This document shows positions 10,186 to 19,666 of a DNA stretch of 64,000 nucleotides, piece after piece (positions within the stretch are counted from its first letter, which is position 1; every line of letters begins with the position of its first letter). Source of the stretch: Clostridium thermobutyricum (GTDB lineage: Bacteria; Bacillota; Clostridia; Ch29). Both the position numbers and the translations under genes were made by a program. Location of the stretch: contig JAENYD010000003.1 in assembly GCA_016842005.1 (NCBI GenBank), forward strand, positions 62,001 to 126,000. Reading direction: 5' to 3'. Under the pieces are notes generated by a model. The model saw only the letters and a list, made by a program, of their open reading frames with translations. It was not told the DNA's origin and searched no databases.

Positions 10186-11115
10186 TCATTGATGCCCTGC
10201 CGTCCTTAACCGGGAGTCCGGCCTGTTCATTCTGTAGTTGGCTAGTCCTGCCGCAATTATGAGCAGTCCACCCAGAAGGCTTAAGATATCCGGTATTTCG
10301 TGCCACATAAGATACCCTGCTGCAGCCGAAAAAAGGATGGTAGTGTAGTCGAAGACAGAGAGCTCACCTGCAGGGGCGCAACTGTAAGCCATATTTATAC
10401 ACAACTGGCTGATGGAAGTAAACAGTCCCATGGACAACAGACCGAGAAATTCCGCAGTTGTAAGTAATCTCGGACTTTGAAAAAACATCAGGGGTATTGT
10501 GCCGATAACCGAGAAACCCATAAAGTACAAGAGAATCACCTGAGGAGAATCGCTTTTTCTCAGGTGCCTTATTATAGTGAAGGACAGTCCGGCAGTTACG
10601 GCGGATGCCAGTGCCATAAAAGCTGCAAAAAAGTTGTACTGGAACCCGGGTTTCAAAACCAGGCCGGCTCCAAATAGACCTGTTATCAGTACAGGTACGT
10701 TATGTTTATGGATTTTTTCTCCCAGGAATATTGATGAAAAAATAATTACGAAGAAAGGACAAACCTTGTTAAGCAGAGTGGCATCGTTCAGGGAGAGGTA
10801 ATTTATGGCGTAGAAGTAACAGAGGGCGCCGAGGAATCCTAGGACTGCCCGTGCAAGAAGCAATCTATGATTATTTCCTTTTATTGTACCTCCGTATTTC
10901 ATGACCAGTATCAGTGTTATTACAACTGCAAAAGAATTTCGGACAAACAGCTTCTCGGTCAGGGGTACTTCAGCCGTAAACTTGGCTGATGCCGACATAA
11001 GGGTGAAGGAGAGGCTGCTTCCAAGCATATATAATATGCCTTTTGTTCTGCTGTTCATTATTGAGTTCCTCCGGTGGTGAAGTTCGGTCTGTATTAATTG
11101 TAACACAGACCACAA
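10186..11115 (-). CDS. EamA/DMT-family transporter
   Basis: 10-TM pattern, ILYMLGSSLSFTLMSASAKFTAEVPLTEKLFVRNSFAV and C-terminal EamA repeat. Confidence 0.85.
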   Translation of the reverse strand: MWSVLQLIQTELHHRRNSIMNSRTKGILYMLGSSLSFTLMSASAKFTAEVPLTEKLFVRNSFAVVITLILVMKYGGTIKGNNHRLLLARAVLGFLGALCYFYAINYLSLNDATLLNKVCPFFVIIFSSIFLGEKIHKHNVPVLITGLFGAGLVLKPGFQYNFFAAFMALASAVTAGLSFTIIRHLRKSDSPQVILLYFMGFSVIGTIPLMFFQSPRLLTTAEFLGLLSMGLFTSISQLCINMAYSCAPAGELSVFDYTTILFSAAAGYLMWHEIPDILSLLGGLLIIAAGLANYRMNRPDSRLRTAGHQ

Positions 11116-11238
11116 TATATTGTAAGGAGCTTATTATACGCATATGTAAAGCATTCCTGTACGGTCGGTCAAAATTGCTGGGATTATATTATTTTTTTGA
11201 TATAATTATTAAATAACACGTCATTACGGGGTGATAAA

Positions 11239-11811
11239 GTGGTTTATTCAATAGTAGTGGCTGACAGCGGCGAGACTTCAAGAAAGACTATCAGTGACCT
11301 GCTGACCAGGAGGGGTTATAAGACTTATCAGGCTACCGACGGAGCAGGGGCTATCAGACTTGCAAGAAGCATCCATCCCAGTCTTGTAATCATTGATATC
11401 AATATATGGGGGATTAATGCCTACGAGGCTGCCCGGATAATTGAAGAAGGCAATCTTTCTACCGTACTGTTTATTACTTCCAATCCGGACAGGGATTTTA
11501 TTGAAAAGCTCAAGCTGATGAAGGTTTTCGCATATATCACCAAGCCTATAAATCACGCACAGATGATGCAGATAATAGAATTCTCATTGATGAACTCCAG
11601 GAAGATTGATTTACTGCAAGACAAAGTAAAGAAACTGGAGAATAATCTGAGCGCGAGAAAAAAGATAGACAGGGCAAAGGGCATCCTGATGGACAGGCAT
11701 AAGATTTCAGAAAATGAAGCTTATGGTATTTTGAGAAAGAAGAGTATGGACGGCTGCATTTCCATTGAAAAGGTGGCAGAGTCAGTAATAGAACAACATT
11801 CCACCGGTTAG
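11239..11811 (+). CDS. response regulator with ANTAR RNA-binding domain
   Basis: GTG start; receiver (VVADSGETSRKTISDLL...LVIIDINIW...FITSNPD...YITKPI) plus C-terminal IDRAKGILMDRHKISENEAYGILRKKSMDG ANTAR helix bundle. Confidence 0.9.
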   Translation: MVYSIVVADSGETSRKTISDLLTRRGYKTYQATDGAGAIRLARSIHPSLVIIDINIWGINAYEAARIIEEGNLSTVLFITSNPDRDFIEKLKLMKVFAYITKPINHAQMMQIIEFSLMNSRKIDLLQDKVKKLENNLSARKKIDRAKGILMDRHKISENEAYGILRKKSMDGCISIEKVAESVIEQHSTG

Positions 11812-11952
11812 GCAGATATTACATATGAAATATTTAGTGAAAATATTTGATTTATCAGAGGGTTTGCTGTAAAATAAATAACCGTTACCCGTTCCTCCGT
11901 ACATAGTAGAGATAACAATCTCTACAATAATATATTTCAGGAGGGATTTTTT

Positions 11953-12672
11953 TTGAAAAACAAGAAATTTGTACTTCCGGTAGTTGTTCTTCTGGTCATA
12001 CTGCTGATCGCGCCCGCAGCCCATGCATATAACGGCAAGTATTACAGCGTATTTCAAAGGATAAATAATCTGGGACCTTTCAATTTCTATGCATATCTCA
12101 ACAAAAGTGCGGTTGATAATAAACTGTCCGGTGGTTCGGATTATTCATGGAAGGTTGTAAAGCCTTCGGACAAGCAGGATAATGTGTCTCAGCAGCCGGC
12201 GGAAGAACCAGCCCGGCAGTCAGCAGATAATGGGGAGGATGTGGATAAAGAAGTACCTGAAACAAATACAGGAACCCAGTACCAGTTGACAGCCAGGGAA
12301 AGGGAAATGGTGGAATATGTAAATGAAGAAAGGATTAAGGCGGGACTGGAGCCTCTGCAGGTTGACCTTGAGCTTGCGAGGGTGGCCAGGATAAAATCAC
12401 AGGATATGGTGGATAACGGCTATTTCTCGCATAATTCGCCAACCTACGGGTCACCTTTTGAAATGATGAAAAACTTCGGTATCAAGTATAGATCAGCAGG
12501 GGAAAATATTGCAATGAACAGTTCCGTGTTAAAGGCCCATGAATCCCTGATGAACTCTGAAGGGCATAGAAACAATATACTGAATAAAGGCTTTACCCAT
12601 ATCGGGATCGGGATTGTGGGCAATAACGGGCGAAGTGGTATTACTGTAACCCAGATGTTTATTTCAAAATAG
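11953..12672 (+). CDS. CAP/SCP-domain secreted protein (YkwD-like)
   Basis: Signal peptide; VEYVNEERIKAGLEPLQVDLELARVARIKSQDM...GYFSHNSPTYGSPFEMM...AGENIAMN...GHRNNILN. Confidence 0.9.
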   Translation: MKNKKFVLPVVVLLVILLIAPAAHAYNGKYYSVFQRINNLGPFNFYAYLNKSAVDNKLSGGSDYSWKVVKPSDKQDNVSQQPAEEPARQSADNGEDVDKEVPETNTGTQYQLTAREREMVEYVNEERIKAGLEPLQVDLELARVARIKSQDMVDNGYFSHNSPTYGSPFEMMKNFGIKYRSAGENIAMNSSVLKAHESLMNSEGHRNNILNKGFTHIGIGIVGNNGRSGITVTQMFISK

Positions 12673-12684
12673 GTATAAATAAGA

Positions 12685-12712
12685 CAACCCTGATGAATGA
12701 CCATCAGGGTTG
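12685..12712. terminator. bidirectional intrinsic terminator-like hairpin
   Basis: CAACCCTGATG-aatgac-CATCAGGGTTG, 11-bp arms between convergent genes. Confidence 0.75.
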
Positions 12713-12718
12713 CTGTCT

Positions 12719-13399
12719 TTAGTCGGACCCGGACCTGCAGTGAATGTCCTCAAGCTGCGGAGGGAATAGCGGCAGGCCGAAGAATTCGGAACAGATGTTT
12801 TCCGCAAACTCCTCGCAGGGCGGAATGTCGCAGAACCCGAAGGCAGGTATCAGCAGTTCTACCACAGCAATCACTTTTAATATTATTGTGAAGCACAGGT
12901 CAATCTCGAACCTGAAGTCATCGATAAATTCTCCGTCGGCACAGGTAGCACCCACTGTAGCTTCAATTTCAAAAGGTATTATAGATTCATCGGGAACAAA
13001 GAGTATCACATCCTTGGGTACGAAAACTACAGTGGTTCCCGTACCCCGCACACCGTCGGCGTCTACAAATTCCACCTGCAGTTTGATACCTACTTTAGCT
13101 CTAACCCTGGCGAAATTCGGCCTGTCTTCCAGCCTGTCAACCATCAGGTCTTTTATGATGCCTTTGGATTCCACATTTCTGCATCCTATGAATCTGAGGG
13201 GTTTTGCAAAGGAGCAGTCGTCGGGTACCACCTTTACTATAAGGTCTTCCAGGAGGTCCTGCTGGAGGCAGGCATCGTAAACCTTCTTAACCTGTACACA
13301 GACTTTTTCCCTTACAAAAAATCCATCCATGGAGCCAATCAGGCCGGGACAGTTTTTGAAGTCTTTGCTGGCCATTGAATAGAATGACACATTAATCAA
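12719..13399 (-). CDS. hypothetical protein, possible spore-surface (SPOCS-like) protein
   Basis: 226 aa, Cys-rich C-terminus, beta-rich core; adjacent to cotE; family not firmly recognised. Confidence 0.5.
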   Translation of the reverse strand: MINVSFYSMASKDFKNCPGLIGSMDGFFVREKVCVQVKKVYDACLQQDLLEDLIVKVVPDDCSFAKPLRFIGCRNVESKGIIKDLMVDRLEDRPNFARVRAKVGIKLQVEFVDADGVRGTGTTVVFVPKDVILFVPDESIIPFEIEATVGATCADGEFIDDFRFEIDLCFTIILKVIAVVELLIPAFGFCDIPPCEEFAENICSEFFGLPLFPPQLEDIHCRSGSD

Positions 13400-13594
13400 C
13401 TCCTTTCTTAAATCCTATATGCATCTGATTATTCTGCAGTATAATATATGACCCATGGAAGTATTTAGTGATAGGGTAGGAGACGGTTTTTAATATTTGA
13501 GGTATAGACTGCTATATTGAAAGCCGTAACATACCGGGCTGTTTCAGGAGAAAACATACTGAAAAGGACAAATTTTTAAATCAATACCAGTAAA

Positions 13595-13633
13595 ACAAAA
13601 AAATGAGAGTATGCGCTATTCACACTCCCATTT
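13595..13633 (-). terminator. probable terminator downstream of cotE
   Basis: Minus strand reads AATGGGAGTG...ACTCTCATTTTTTTG: imperfect hairpin followed by T-run. Confidence 0.6.
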
Positions 13634-13646
13634 ACAGATAACTATG

Positions 13647-14246
13647 TTAATCTTCGTCCTCGCTTTCAGCATCGACATTGAACATGGTCAATGAACTCAT
13701 GACAGTGTCTTCATCCTGTCTGTTCTGGCCGCCTTCCAGATGATAGGCCACCACATTCAGCATTGCTTCTCCAAGGACTTCCACTCCCAGTCCGTATTCT
13801 ACCTGCACTGATATAGCATGGGAACCGCCCTTGTTAACAATCATTGTGCCCAGGGAGGACGGTTTACCGGATATCCATGCCAGTATCTGCTTATTGCGGT
13901 AGCTTTCCCCGCCGAGACATTCCACCGGCACCACTTCGGAGAACCTCTCGTTGCTTTTGGTCACGCAGGTATCTCCGCCGGCTTCATACCATACATGTAC
14001 TTCAAAAAACCCGTTTATTCTCACATTAACCATACTGTCCTTGATTTCTTCAAACCTGCAGTCTTTAATCCTGGCCTCTTTTACCTTGCAACCTAAAACC
14101 TGTGTAGGCTTCTTGCCGTCAACAGGGCTAATATATACAGTAGCATTACATGTCTCGGTTGTGCTGCCGTAAACCGCATTGGTGATTATAGTCCTCATTT
14201 TTCCCGCATCCGGATACATGCTTTTTTCCTCTTCCATCAATTTCAC
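13647..14246 (-). CDS. cotE: CotE-family outer spore coat morphogenetic protein
   Basis: RTIITNAVYGSTTETCNATVYISPVDGKKPTQVLGCKV...VNVRINGFFEVHVWYEAGGDT matches the B. subtilis CotE pattern (REIITKAV...ISPEKKPSSILG...VEIEGYYDVNVWYSYADNT); acidic tail. Confidence 0.88.
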   Translation of the reverse strand: MKLMEEEKSMYPDAGKMRTIITNAVYGSTTETCNATVYISPVDGKKPTQVLGCKVKEARIKDCRFEEIKDSMVNVRINGFFEVHVWYEAGGDTCVTKSNERFSEVVPVECLGGESYRNKQILAWISGKPSSLGTMIVNKGGSHAISVQVEYGLGVEVLGEAMLNVVAYHLEGGQNRQDEDTVMSSLTMFNVDAESEDED

Positions 14247-14405
14247 CCCTTTTGCTAGAAATTAAACTCTTCTATTTATCATAGTATTCTTTTACGGTAC
14301 ATGTGTGCCAGGTAAACTATATTTTTTATCAGCAATTCACCTCTGCTGCAGACTAAAACATATAATATCTTAAGTATGTTACTTAATACAGAGAGGATAG
14401 GGTAT

Positions 14406-15344
14406 ATGACTGGAAAAGCGCTGGTGACAGGATGCGCAGGCTTTATAGGTTCCCATCTATGCGATGAACTTCTGCGCAGGAAGTGGGAGGTTGTAGGGAT
14501 GGATTGCTTTATAGACAATTATTCAAAGAAACTGAAAGTGAGAAATATATCACAGTTGGTAAGTTCCTCCCGTTTTAGATTTATAGATGAAGACATTACA
14601 AAGGCCCCATTAAGTCAATATATCAAAGATATTGATGTAATATTTCACCTGGCCAGTCTTCCCGGGGTGCGCGAAAGCTGGGGGGAGAGTTTTAATGATT
14701 ACGTAGTCAATAACATACTGGCGACCCAGCGTTTATTGGAGGCGGTAAAAGACCGGGATATCCAAAAATTTGTCTATGCTTCATCATCATCGGTCTATGG
14801 AAATACCGGTATGTTACCCATGAAGGAAATTCACCTGCCCAGACCTTTTTCCCCCTATGGCGTTACCAAGCTGGCTGCCGAAAACCTGTGCCATCTCTAC
14901 TACAAGAATTATGCAGTGCCGGTGGTTTCTCTCCGCTATTTCACTGTATACGGACCCCGTCAGAGGCCGGATATGTCTGTCAGTCGGTTTATCAATGCCA
15001 TTCATGCGAGTGCTCCCATTACCGTTTACGGTGATGGGACACAGAAAAGGGATTTTACGTATGTTCATGATGTGGTAAGGGCTAATATACTGGCTGTACA
15101 GTTGCCAACAGCAGGGGAGGTATTCAATGTAGGGACTGGAAATCCCGTAGGGCTTCTGGAAGTGATCAGAATATTGGAGAAGATTATGGGGAAAAGGGCA
15201 CTGTTGAGATTTACAGAGAGTCAGAAGGGGGACGTTAAGGATACCTTTGCGGATATCTCCAAGGCAAGAGAGCTTTTGGGGTTTCAGCCGTCTATCGGGC
15301 TGGAAGAGGGTTTGTTGTACCAGGTTGAAGCCATGAACAGATGA
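14406..15344 (+). CDS. NAD-dependent epimerase/dehydratase (UDP-sugar epimerase type)
   Basis: ALVTGCAGFIGSHLCDELL Rossmann motif, YASSSSVYGNT, SPYGVTKLAAENLC; start at 14406 supported by a GAGAGGA-like SD. Confidence 0.88.
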   Translation: MTGKALVTGCAGFIGSHLCDELLRRKWEVVGMDCFIDNYSKKLKVRNISQLVSSSRFRFIDEDITKAPLSQYIKDIDVIFHLASLPGVRESWGESFNDYVVNNILATQRLLEAVKDRDIQKFVYASSSSVYGNTGMLPMKEIHLPRPFSPYGVTKLAAENLCHLYYKNYAVPVVSLRYFTVYGPRQRPDMSVSRFINAIHASAPITVYGDGTQKRDFTYVHDVVRANILAVQLPTAGEVFNVGTGNPVGLLEVIRILEKIMGKRALLRFTESQKGDVKDTFADISKARELLGFQPSIGLEEGLLYQVEAMNR

Positions 15345-15429
15345 ACTTTTATCAGATTGTGGAACCCATTATGTCGTTGAGAATATTATGGTTATTGAAA
15401 GATGCCAATTATTAATAGGGAGGGATAGC

Positions 15430-15672
15430 ATGAAATATAAAGAGGGATATATAGGCAGTAAAAGAGAATGCCTCGGTTTCCTCAGCGAGATGTTCACAAA
15501 ACTGCTGAAAGGGCAGCTTACGGTGGAGGACCAGGAAGTCAGGATACCCGATGACAGGGAACTGGACTACAAGATAAAGTATGAAGATGATGAAGTTGAA
15601 GGGCAACTGGCAATTAAAGTATCCTGGGATTATGTTGAAGAATTCGAGGAGGAAGAAGAAGAGGAATTATAA
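15430..15672 (+). CDS. amphi-Trp-domain-like small acidic protein
   Basis: 80 aa, KRECLGFLSEMFTKLLKGQLTVEDQEVRIPDDRELDYKIKYEDDEVEGQLAIKVSW; ATG preceded by GGGAGGGA. Confidence 0.55.
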   Translation: MKYKEGYIGSKRECLGFLSEMFTKLLKGQLTVEDQEVRIPDDRELDYKIKYEDDEVEGQLAIKVSWDYVEEFEEEEEEEL

Positions 15673-15703
15673 ACAAATAGGGAGGTATCCTCCCTATTTG
15701 TTT
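15671..15703. terminator. intrinsic terminator (bidirectional-capable)
   Basis: AAACAAATAGGGAGG-TAT-CCTCCCTATTTGTTTT, 15-bp perfect arms. Confidence 0.85.
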
Positions 15704-15785
15704 TAGATTTCGGGAAAGGATGCTGTATTTGCTGCCTTCTGATGCGGTGAAGATTGTATCAGAGACAGGGCAGAAGCATCGTCAT

Positions 15786-15977
15786 ATAAACAGGATTCTT
15801 GGCTTCAGGTGGGGTTTTAACCCCATCTGAAGCTTAGAAACCGTTATCCAGGGGCGTAGCGTCGCTTATCTTTAGTTGGGAACATTCCTGTCCACAGAGG
15901 GATACCGGGGCTTCAGCAGGTGTGTCCCCTGACCTCTGACAGGACGGGAGTATTAGCGGCGGTAGCCATCGGATAAA
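15786..15977 (+). repeat. 192-bp structured dispersed repeat, copy 1
   Basis: ATAAACAGG...CTTCAGGTGGGGTTTTAACCCCATCTGAAG...TTATCCAGGGGCGTAGC...GGATAAA; near-identical to 19235-19426 and 36678-36871. Confidence 0.93.
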
Positions 15978-16006
15978 TCAAGGACTTGTTTCAAGGAGGA
16001 TAAGTT

Positions 16007-17038
16007 ATGCCCAAGATTGACTGGGATGTAATAAAAAGCGTACTGGCAGAATATGACCTGAATGTCACTGAAGTGAGAACCGAATCCTACAAAGAAAAAA
16101 AAGGGGTGTGGTGGGTTAAGACTCCTTACGGTTATAAAATACTGAAAAAGCACTCTAACTCCCGGGAGACGATAGAGTTTATCCTTGCGGCGGTGGAATA
16201 TCTGCAGGGGAAAGGGATACGTATTCCCGATATTATCAGGACTACCGGCGGTGAGAAGTATGTATACAGGGACGGCCACTGCTATATTATGAGTCAGGCT
16301 GTGGCGGGCAATAATCCGAGTTATAACAGGATGGATGAGCTGAGGAGAATGGTTGAGGAACTGGGACGGTTTCACAGTGCATCTGGCGGTTTTGTCCCTC
16401 CCCGGGATGCCAAACCCCGGGTACATCTGGGTGGCTGGATAGAAGACCATAACCGGCAGAGGGATAAACTGGAAAAATATTATCTGGCCGAAAGCACATG
16501 CACAGAGCATACAGCTTTCGGAGAAACAATACTGAAGGAGTTTCCTTATTTCCTCAATAGAATAAAAAGATCTGTTGAAGGCCTGGAGACATCCGGATAT
16601 GCCCGCTGGGTCAGCCAGGCAGAAAGTTCGGGGTGTTTATGTCACCAGGATTTCGCTGCAGGCAACCTGATGATGACTGAAGCAGGGGAGACCTATGTCC
16701 TTGATACAGACTCCATTACCATTGATATACCGGCAAGGGATATAAGAAAGCTGCTTCTGAAGGTCATGAAGAAACGTGGCCAGTGGGATATGAGACTGAC
16801 AAAGGATATGCTGGCATGGTACCAGAGGGAAAACCCCCTTGAATCATGGCAGTGGCAGGTACTGAAATGGGAACTGGTATACCCGCATCTGTTCGCAGGG
16901 ATTATGGGCAAGTATTATGAGAAGAGGGAAGAAAGCTGGACAGAGGGGAAATATCTGAAGCGGCTGAAGGAAATGGTGGATATGGAGAGGTCGGTGGACC
17001 CTGTGATTGACAGCTTTGAGTCCCTAATCCCCCGGTAA
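16007..17038 (+). CDS. cotS: CotS-family spore coat protein (APH-like fold)
   Basis: CLCHQDFAAGNLMMTEAGETYVLDTDSITIDIPARDIRKLL kinase-like catalytic region typical of CotS/YutH. Confidence 0.88.
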   Translation: MPKIDWDVIKSVLAEYDLNVTEVRTESYKEKKGVWWVKTPYGYKILKKHSNSRETIEFILAAVEYLQGKGIRIPDIIRTTGGEKYVYRDGHCYIMSQAVAGNNPSYNRMDELRRMVEELGRFHSASGGFVPPRDAKPRVHLGGWIEDHNRQRDKLEKYYLAESTCTEHTAFGETILKEFPYFLNRIKRSVEGLETSGYARWVSQAESSGCLCHQDFAAGNLMMTEAGETYVLDTDSITIDIPARDIRKLLLKVMKKRGQWDMRLTKDMLAWYQRENPLESWQWQVLKWELVYPHLFAGIMGKYYEKREESWTEGKYLKRLKEMVDMERSVDPVIDSFESLIPR

Positions 17039-17061
17039 CTTTTGAAAAGGAGGAATTTCCC

Positions 17062-18072
17062 ATGAGTGATAGGAACAGGCGTACAGATCTGATGGAACTT
17101 GCAGAGAATGTTCTGGCAGAGTACGGTATACGGGCGTATGATATGAAGGTTATTCAAAATGAGGGATTAAAAACCCTGTGGAGGATATCCCATGACAGTG
17201 AGGTGAAATGTCTTAAAAGATTAAGACATTCCCTTGATAAAGCCCTTTTTTCGGTTAATGGGCAGAGGCACATCTACAATAACGGTGGTAATGTCCCCGG
17301 AGTTCATCTAAACTCAAAAGGTGGAGAAATTACCGATTATGGCGGACAGTTATTTGTTCTGTATGACTGGGTAGAAGGGAGAGATCTGAATTTCGATGTT
17401 TCGGCGGATTTATCCCTGGCAGTGGAAGGACTGGCTGAATTTCACAAGTCATCTGTAGGATACAGACCTCCGGAAAAGGCCAGGGTTTCCTATAAACTGG
17501 GAAAATGGCCGGTGCACTATGATTCAATGCGGAAGGACATGATTGAATGGAAGGAACTATCAATAAGCAGTGGAAGTAAAATGGGATACGCTAATTACCT
17601 GAAATATGCCGGCTCCATGATTGAAATGGCGGATATGGTCCTGGATGCCATTCGGAAATCTTCTTATGACTTAATAACCGGTATGGAATTTCACCAATCC
17701 CCGCTATGTCACCAGGATTATGGTAAGGGAAATGTGCTGTTCTCGGGGCAGGAGACCTATGTACTGGACCTGGACGGGGTAACCTATGACCTGCCGGTAA
17801 GAGACCTGCGCAAACTAATAGGCAAACAGGCGGAAAACCGCGGCCGGTGGAGGGCTGACATTATAGAGTCCATACTGGAGTGGTACAACCGGAAGAACCA
17901 TTTACCCGGCCAGTATATGGAGCTGCTGAAAATAGACCTGTTGTTTCCCCACTGGTTTTATGGTGAAGTGAAAAACCTGTTCAAGAAAAACAAGACTGTT
18001 AAGGACAGGGATATGGAGTTAACGGCTATGCTGGAGCAATCCAAACTTACGGTCTTATCAGATGTTTTCTAG
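17062..18072 (+). CDS. CotS-family spore coat protein (second paralog)
   Basis: SPLCHQDYGKGNVLFSGQETYVLDLDGVTYDLPVRDLRKLI; tandem paralog of the preceding gene. Confidence 0.88.
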   Translation: MSDRNRRTDLMELAENVLAEYGIRAYDMKVIQNEGLKTLWRISHDSEVKCLKRLRHSLDKALFSVNGQRHIYNNGGNVPGVHLNSKGGEITDYGGQLFVLYDWVEGRDLNFDVSADLSLAVEGLAEFHKSSVGYRPPEKARVSYKLGKWPVHYDSMRKDMIEWKELSISSGSKMGYANYLKYAGSMIEMADMVLDAIRKSSYDLITGMEFHQSPLCHQDYGKGNVLFSGQETYVLDLDGVTYDLPVRDLRKLIGKQAENRGRWRADIIESILEWYNRKNHLPGQYMELLKIDLLFPHWFYGEVKNLFKKNKTVKDRDMELTAMLEQSKLTVLSDVF

Positions 18073-18084
18073 AGGGAGGTAATC

Positions 18085-19224
18085 ATGAGAATTGCACTGA
18101 TATGTACTGAAATGCTTCCCGTTCCTCCTGTATCGGGGGGAGCCATCCAGATATACATTGAAGGTATACTGCCTTTTTTGTCCAGGTATCATGAAATAAC
18201 AGTATACAGCCTCCAGAGCAAGAACCTGCCGGATGAGGAGATATCAGACAACGTACGGTACGTGCGGGTTCCAGGCAGAACAAGGCATGAATACCTCAAC
18301 AACCTCAAAGAACACATTTCAGGCCGGTACAGGCTAATTCATGTCTTTAACAGGCCCTTGTGGGTGATTTCATTGAGCCGGGCTGCCCCTGAAAGCGATT
18401 TCAGTCTGAGCCTGCACAATGAGATGTTTCAGCCCAAAAAAATTGATGCTGACAGGGCAATACAATGTATTGAAAGAGTAAAATTCATAACAGCGGTGAG
18501 CAGGTTTATTGCCCAGGGGGTAGAAAAATTATACCCGGATGCAGGCAGTAAACTGAATGTGGTTTATTCGGGAGCGGATATACATCAGTATAAGCCCGTA
18601 TGGTCTGAAGAAGCACTGGAGCAAAGAGCGGCCATACGCTCCGGATACGGTCTGGACGAATACAGAGTTGTCCTATATGTAGGAAGGCTGAGCAGGAAGA
18701 AGGGTGCCCACATACTGCTCCAGGCCATGAAAGAGGTTATGGACGCTTATCCCGATACCGCACTGATGTTTGTGGGCAGTAAGTGGTATGGCAGTAACGC
18801 TGCGGATGAGTATGTAAGAAAGCTTCAACTGCTGGCGGAGCAGCTAAGGGGTCCGGTTGTGTTTACAGGATTTCTGACACCTTATGAAATACCCGACCAC
18901 TATAGTATAGGGGATATATTTACCTGCGTTTCCCAGTGGAATGAACCCCTTGCCAGAGTTCATTACGAAGCAATGGCAGCCGGTTTACCCGTAATTACTA
19001 CCAACCGGGGAGGAAACGCCGAGGTTATTGAGCCTGGCGTAAACGGCCTGGTAATCGATGACTATAACAACCCGGAAATACTGGCAGGAAAAATCGCATA
19101 TCTTCTTGAACACCCTGAAGAAGCGAAGAACATGGGAATAAGGGGCAGAAAACTGGTTGAAGAAAAATATACATGGGAACGGGTGGCAAATCAGTTACTG
19201 GAACTCTTTGAAAAAATTCAATGA
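18085..19224 (+). CDS. cotSA: glycosyltransferase family 4, CotSA-like
   Basis: VVLYVGRLSRKKGAHILLQAMKEV, EPLARVHYEAMAAGLPVITTNRGGNAEVI; located after cotS paralogs. Confidence 0.88.
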   Translation: MRIALICTEMLPVPPVSGGAIQIYIEGILPFLSRYHEITVYSLQSKNLPDEEISDNVRYVRVPGRTRHEYLNNLKEHISGRYRLIHVFNRPLWVISLSRAAPESDFSLSLHNEMFQPKKIDADRAIQCIERVKFITAVSRFIAQGVEKLYPDAGSKLNVVYSGADIHQYKPVWSEEALEQRAAIRSGYGLDEYRVVLYVGRLSRKKGAHILLQAMKEVMDAYPDTALMFVGSKWYGSNAADEYVRKLQLLAEQLRGPVVFTGFLTPYEIPDHYSIGDIFTCVSQWNEPLARVHYEAMAAGLPVITTNRGGNAEVIEPGVNGLVIDDYNNPEILAGKIAYLLEHPEEAKNMGIRGRKLVEEKYTWERVANQLLELFEKIQ

Positions 19225-19234
19225 CTGAAAGGCA

Positions 19235-19426
19235 ATAAACAGGATTCTAAGCTTCAGGTGGGGTTTTAACCCCATCTGAAGCTTAGAATCCGTTATCCAG
19301 GAGCGTAGCGCCGCTTATCTTTAGTTGGGGACATTCCTGTCCACAGAGGGATACCGGGGCTTAAGCAGGTGTGTCCCCTGACCTCTGACAGCACGGGAGT
19401 ATTAGCGTCGGTAGCCATCGGATAAA
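19235..19426 (+). repeat. 192-bp structured dispersed repeat, copy 2
   Basis: Same boundaries (ATAAACAGG...GGATAAA) and length as copy 1; hairpin GATTCTAAGCTTCAG..CTGAAGCTTAGAATC. Confidence 0.93.
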
Positions 19427-19666
19427 CGGCACAGCTTTTGTTCCGCAAACAGCGACTTCATAAGCTGTGCCGTATTATTTTGCCCTTAAAGCACAGCCGC
19501 TTCGGGAGGGGTAAGACCTCATTTGAGCAAACAGTGATTTTCTAATAATATTCGAGGTCACTTCGATTGAAGGGGCTGACTATCAGTAGCACTGAGAGAA
19601 GTTTCACTCTGTCAATCTTCTATTTGGCATAAAGGCGCATATATTTTAGGTAGAGGTGGTGATAGA

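Noticed and set aside
15786-15977. Dispersed repeat as a group II intron fragment, CRISPR or rRNA/tRNA-derived element
   Set aside because: No domain V sequence, no regular short direct repeats with spacers, no rRNA/tRNA similarity recognised; HEARO/omega-RNA identity left as an untested hypothesis.
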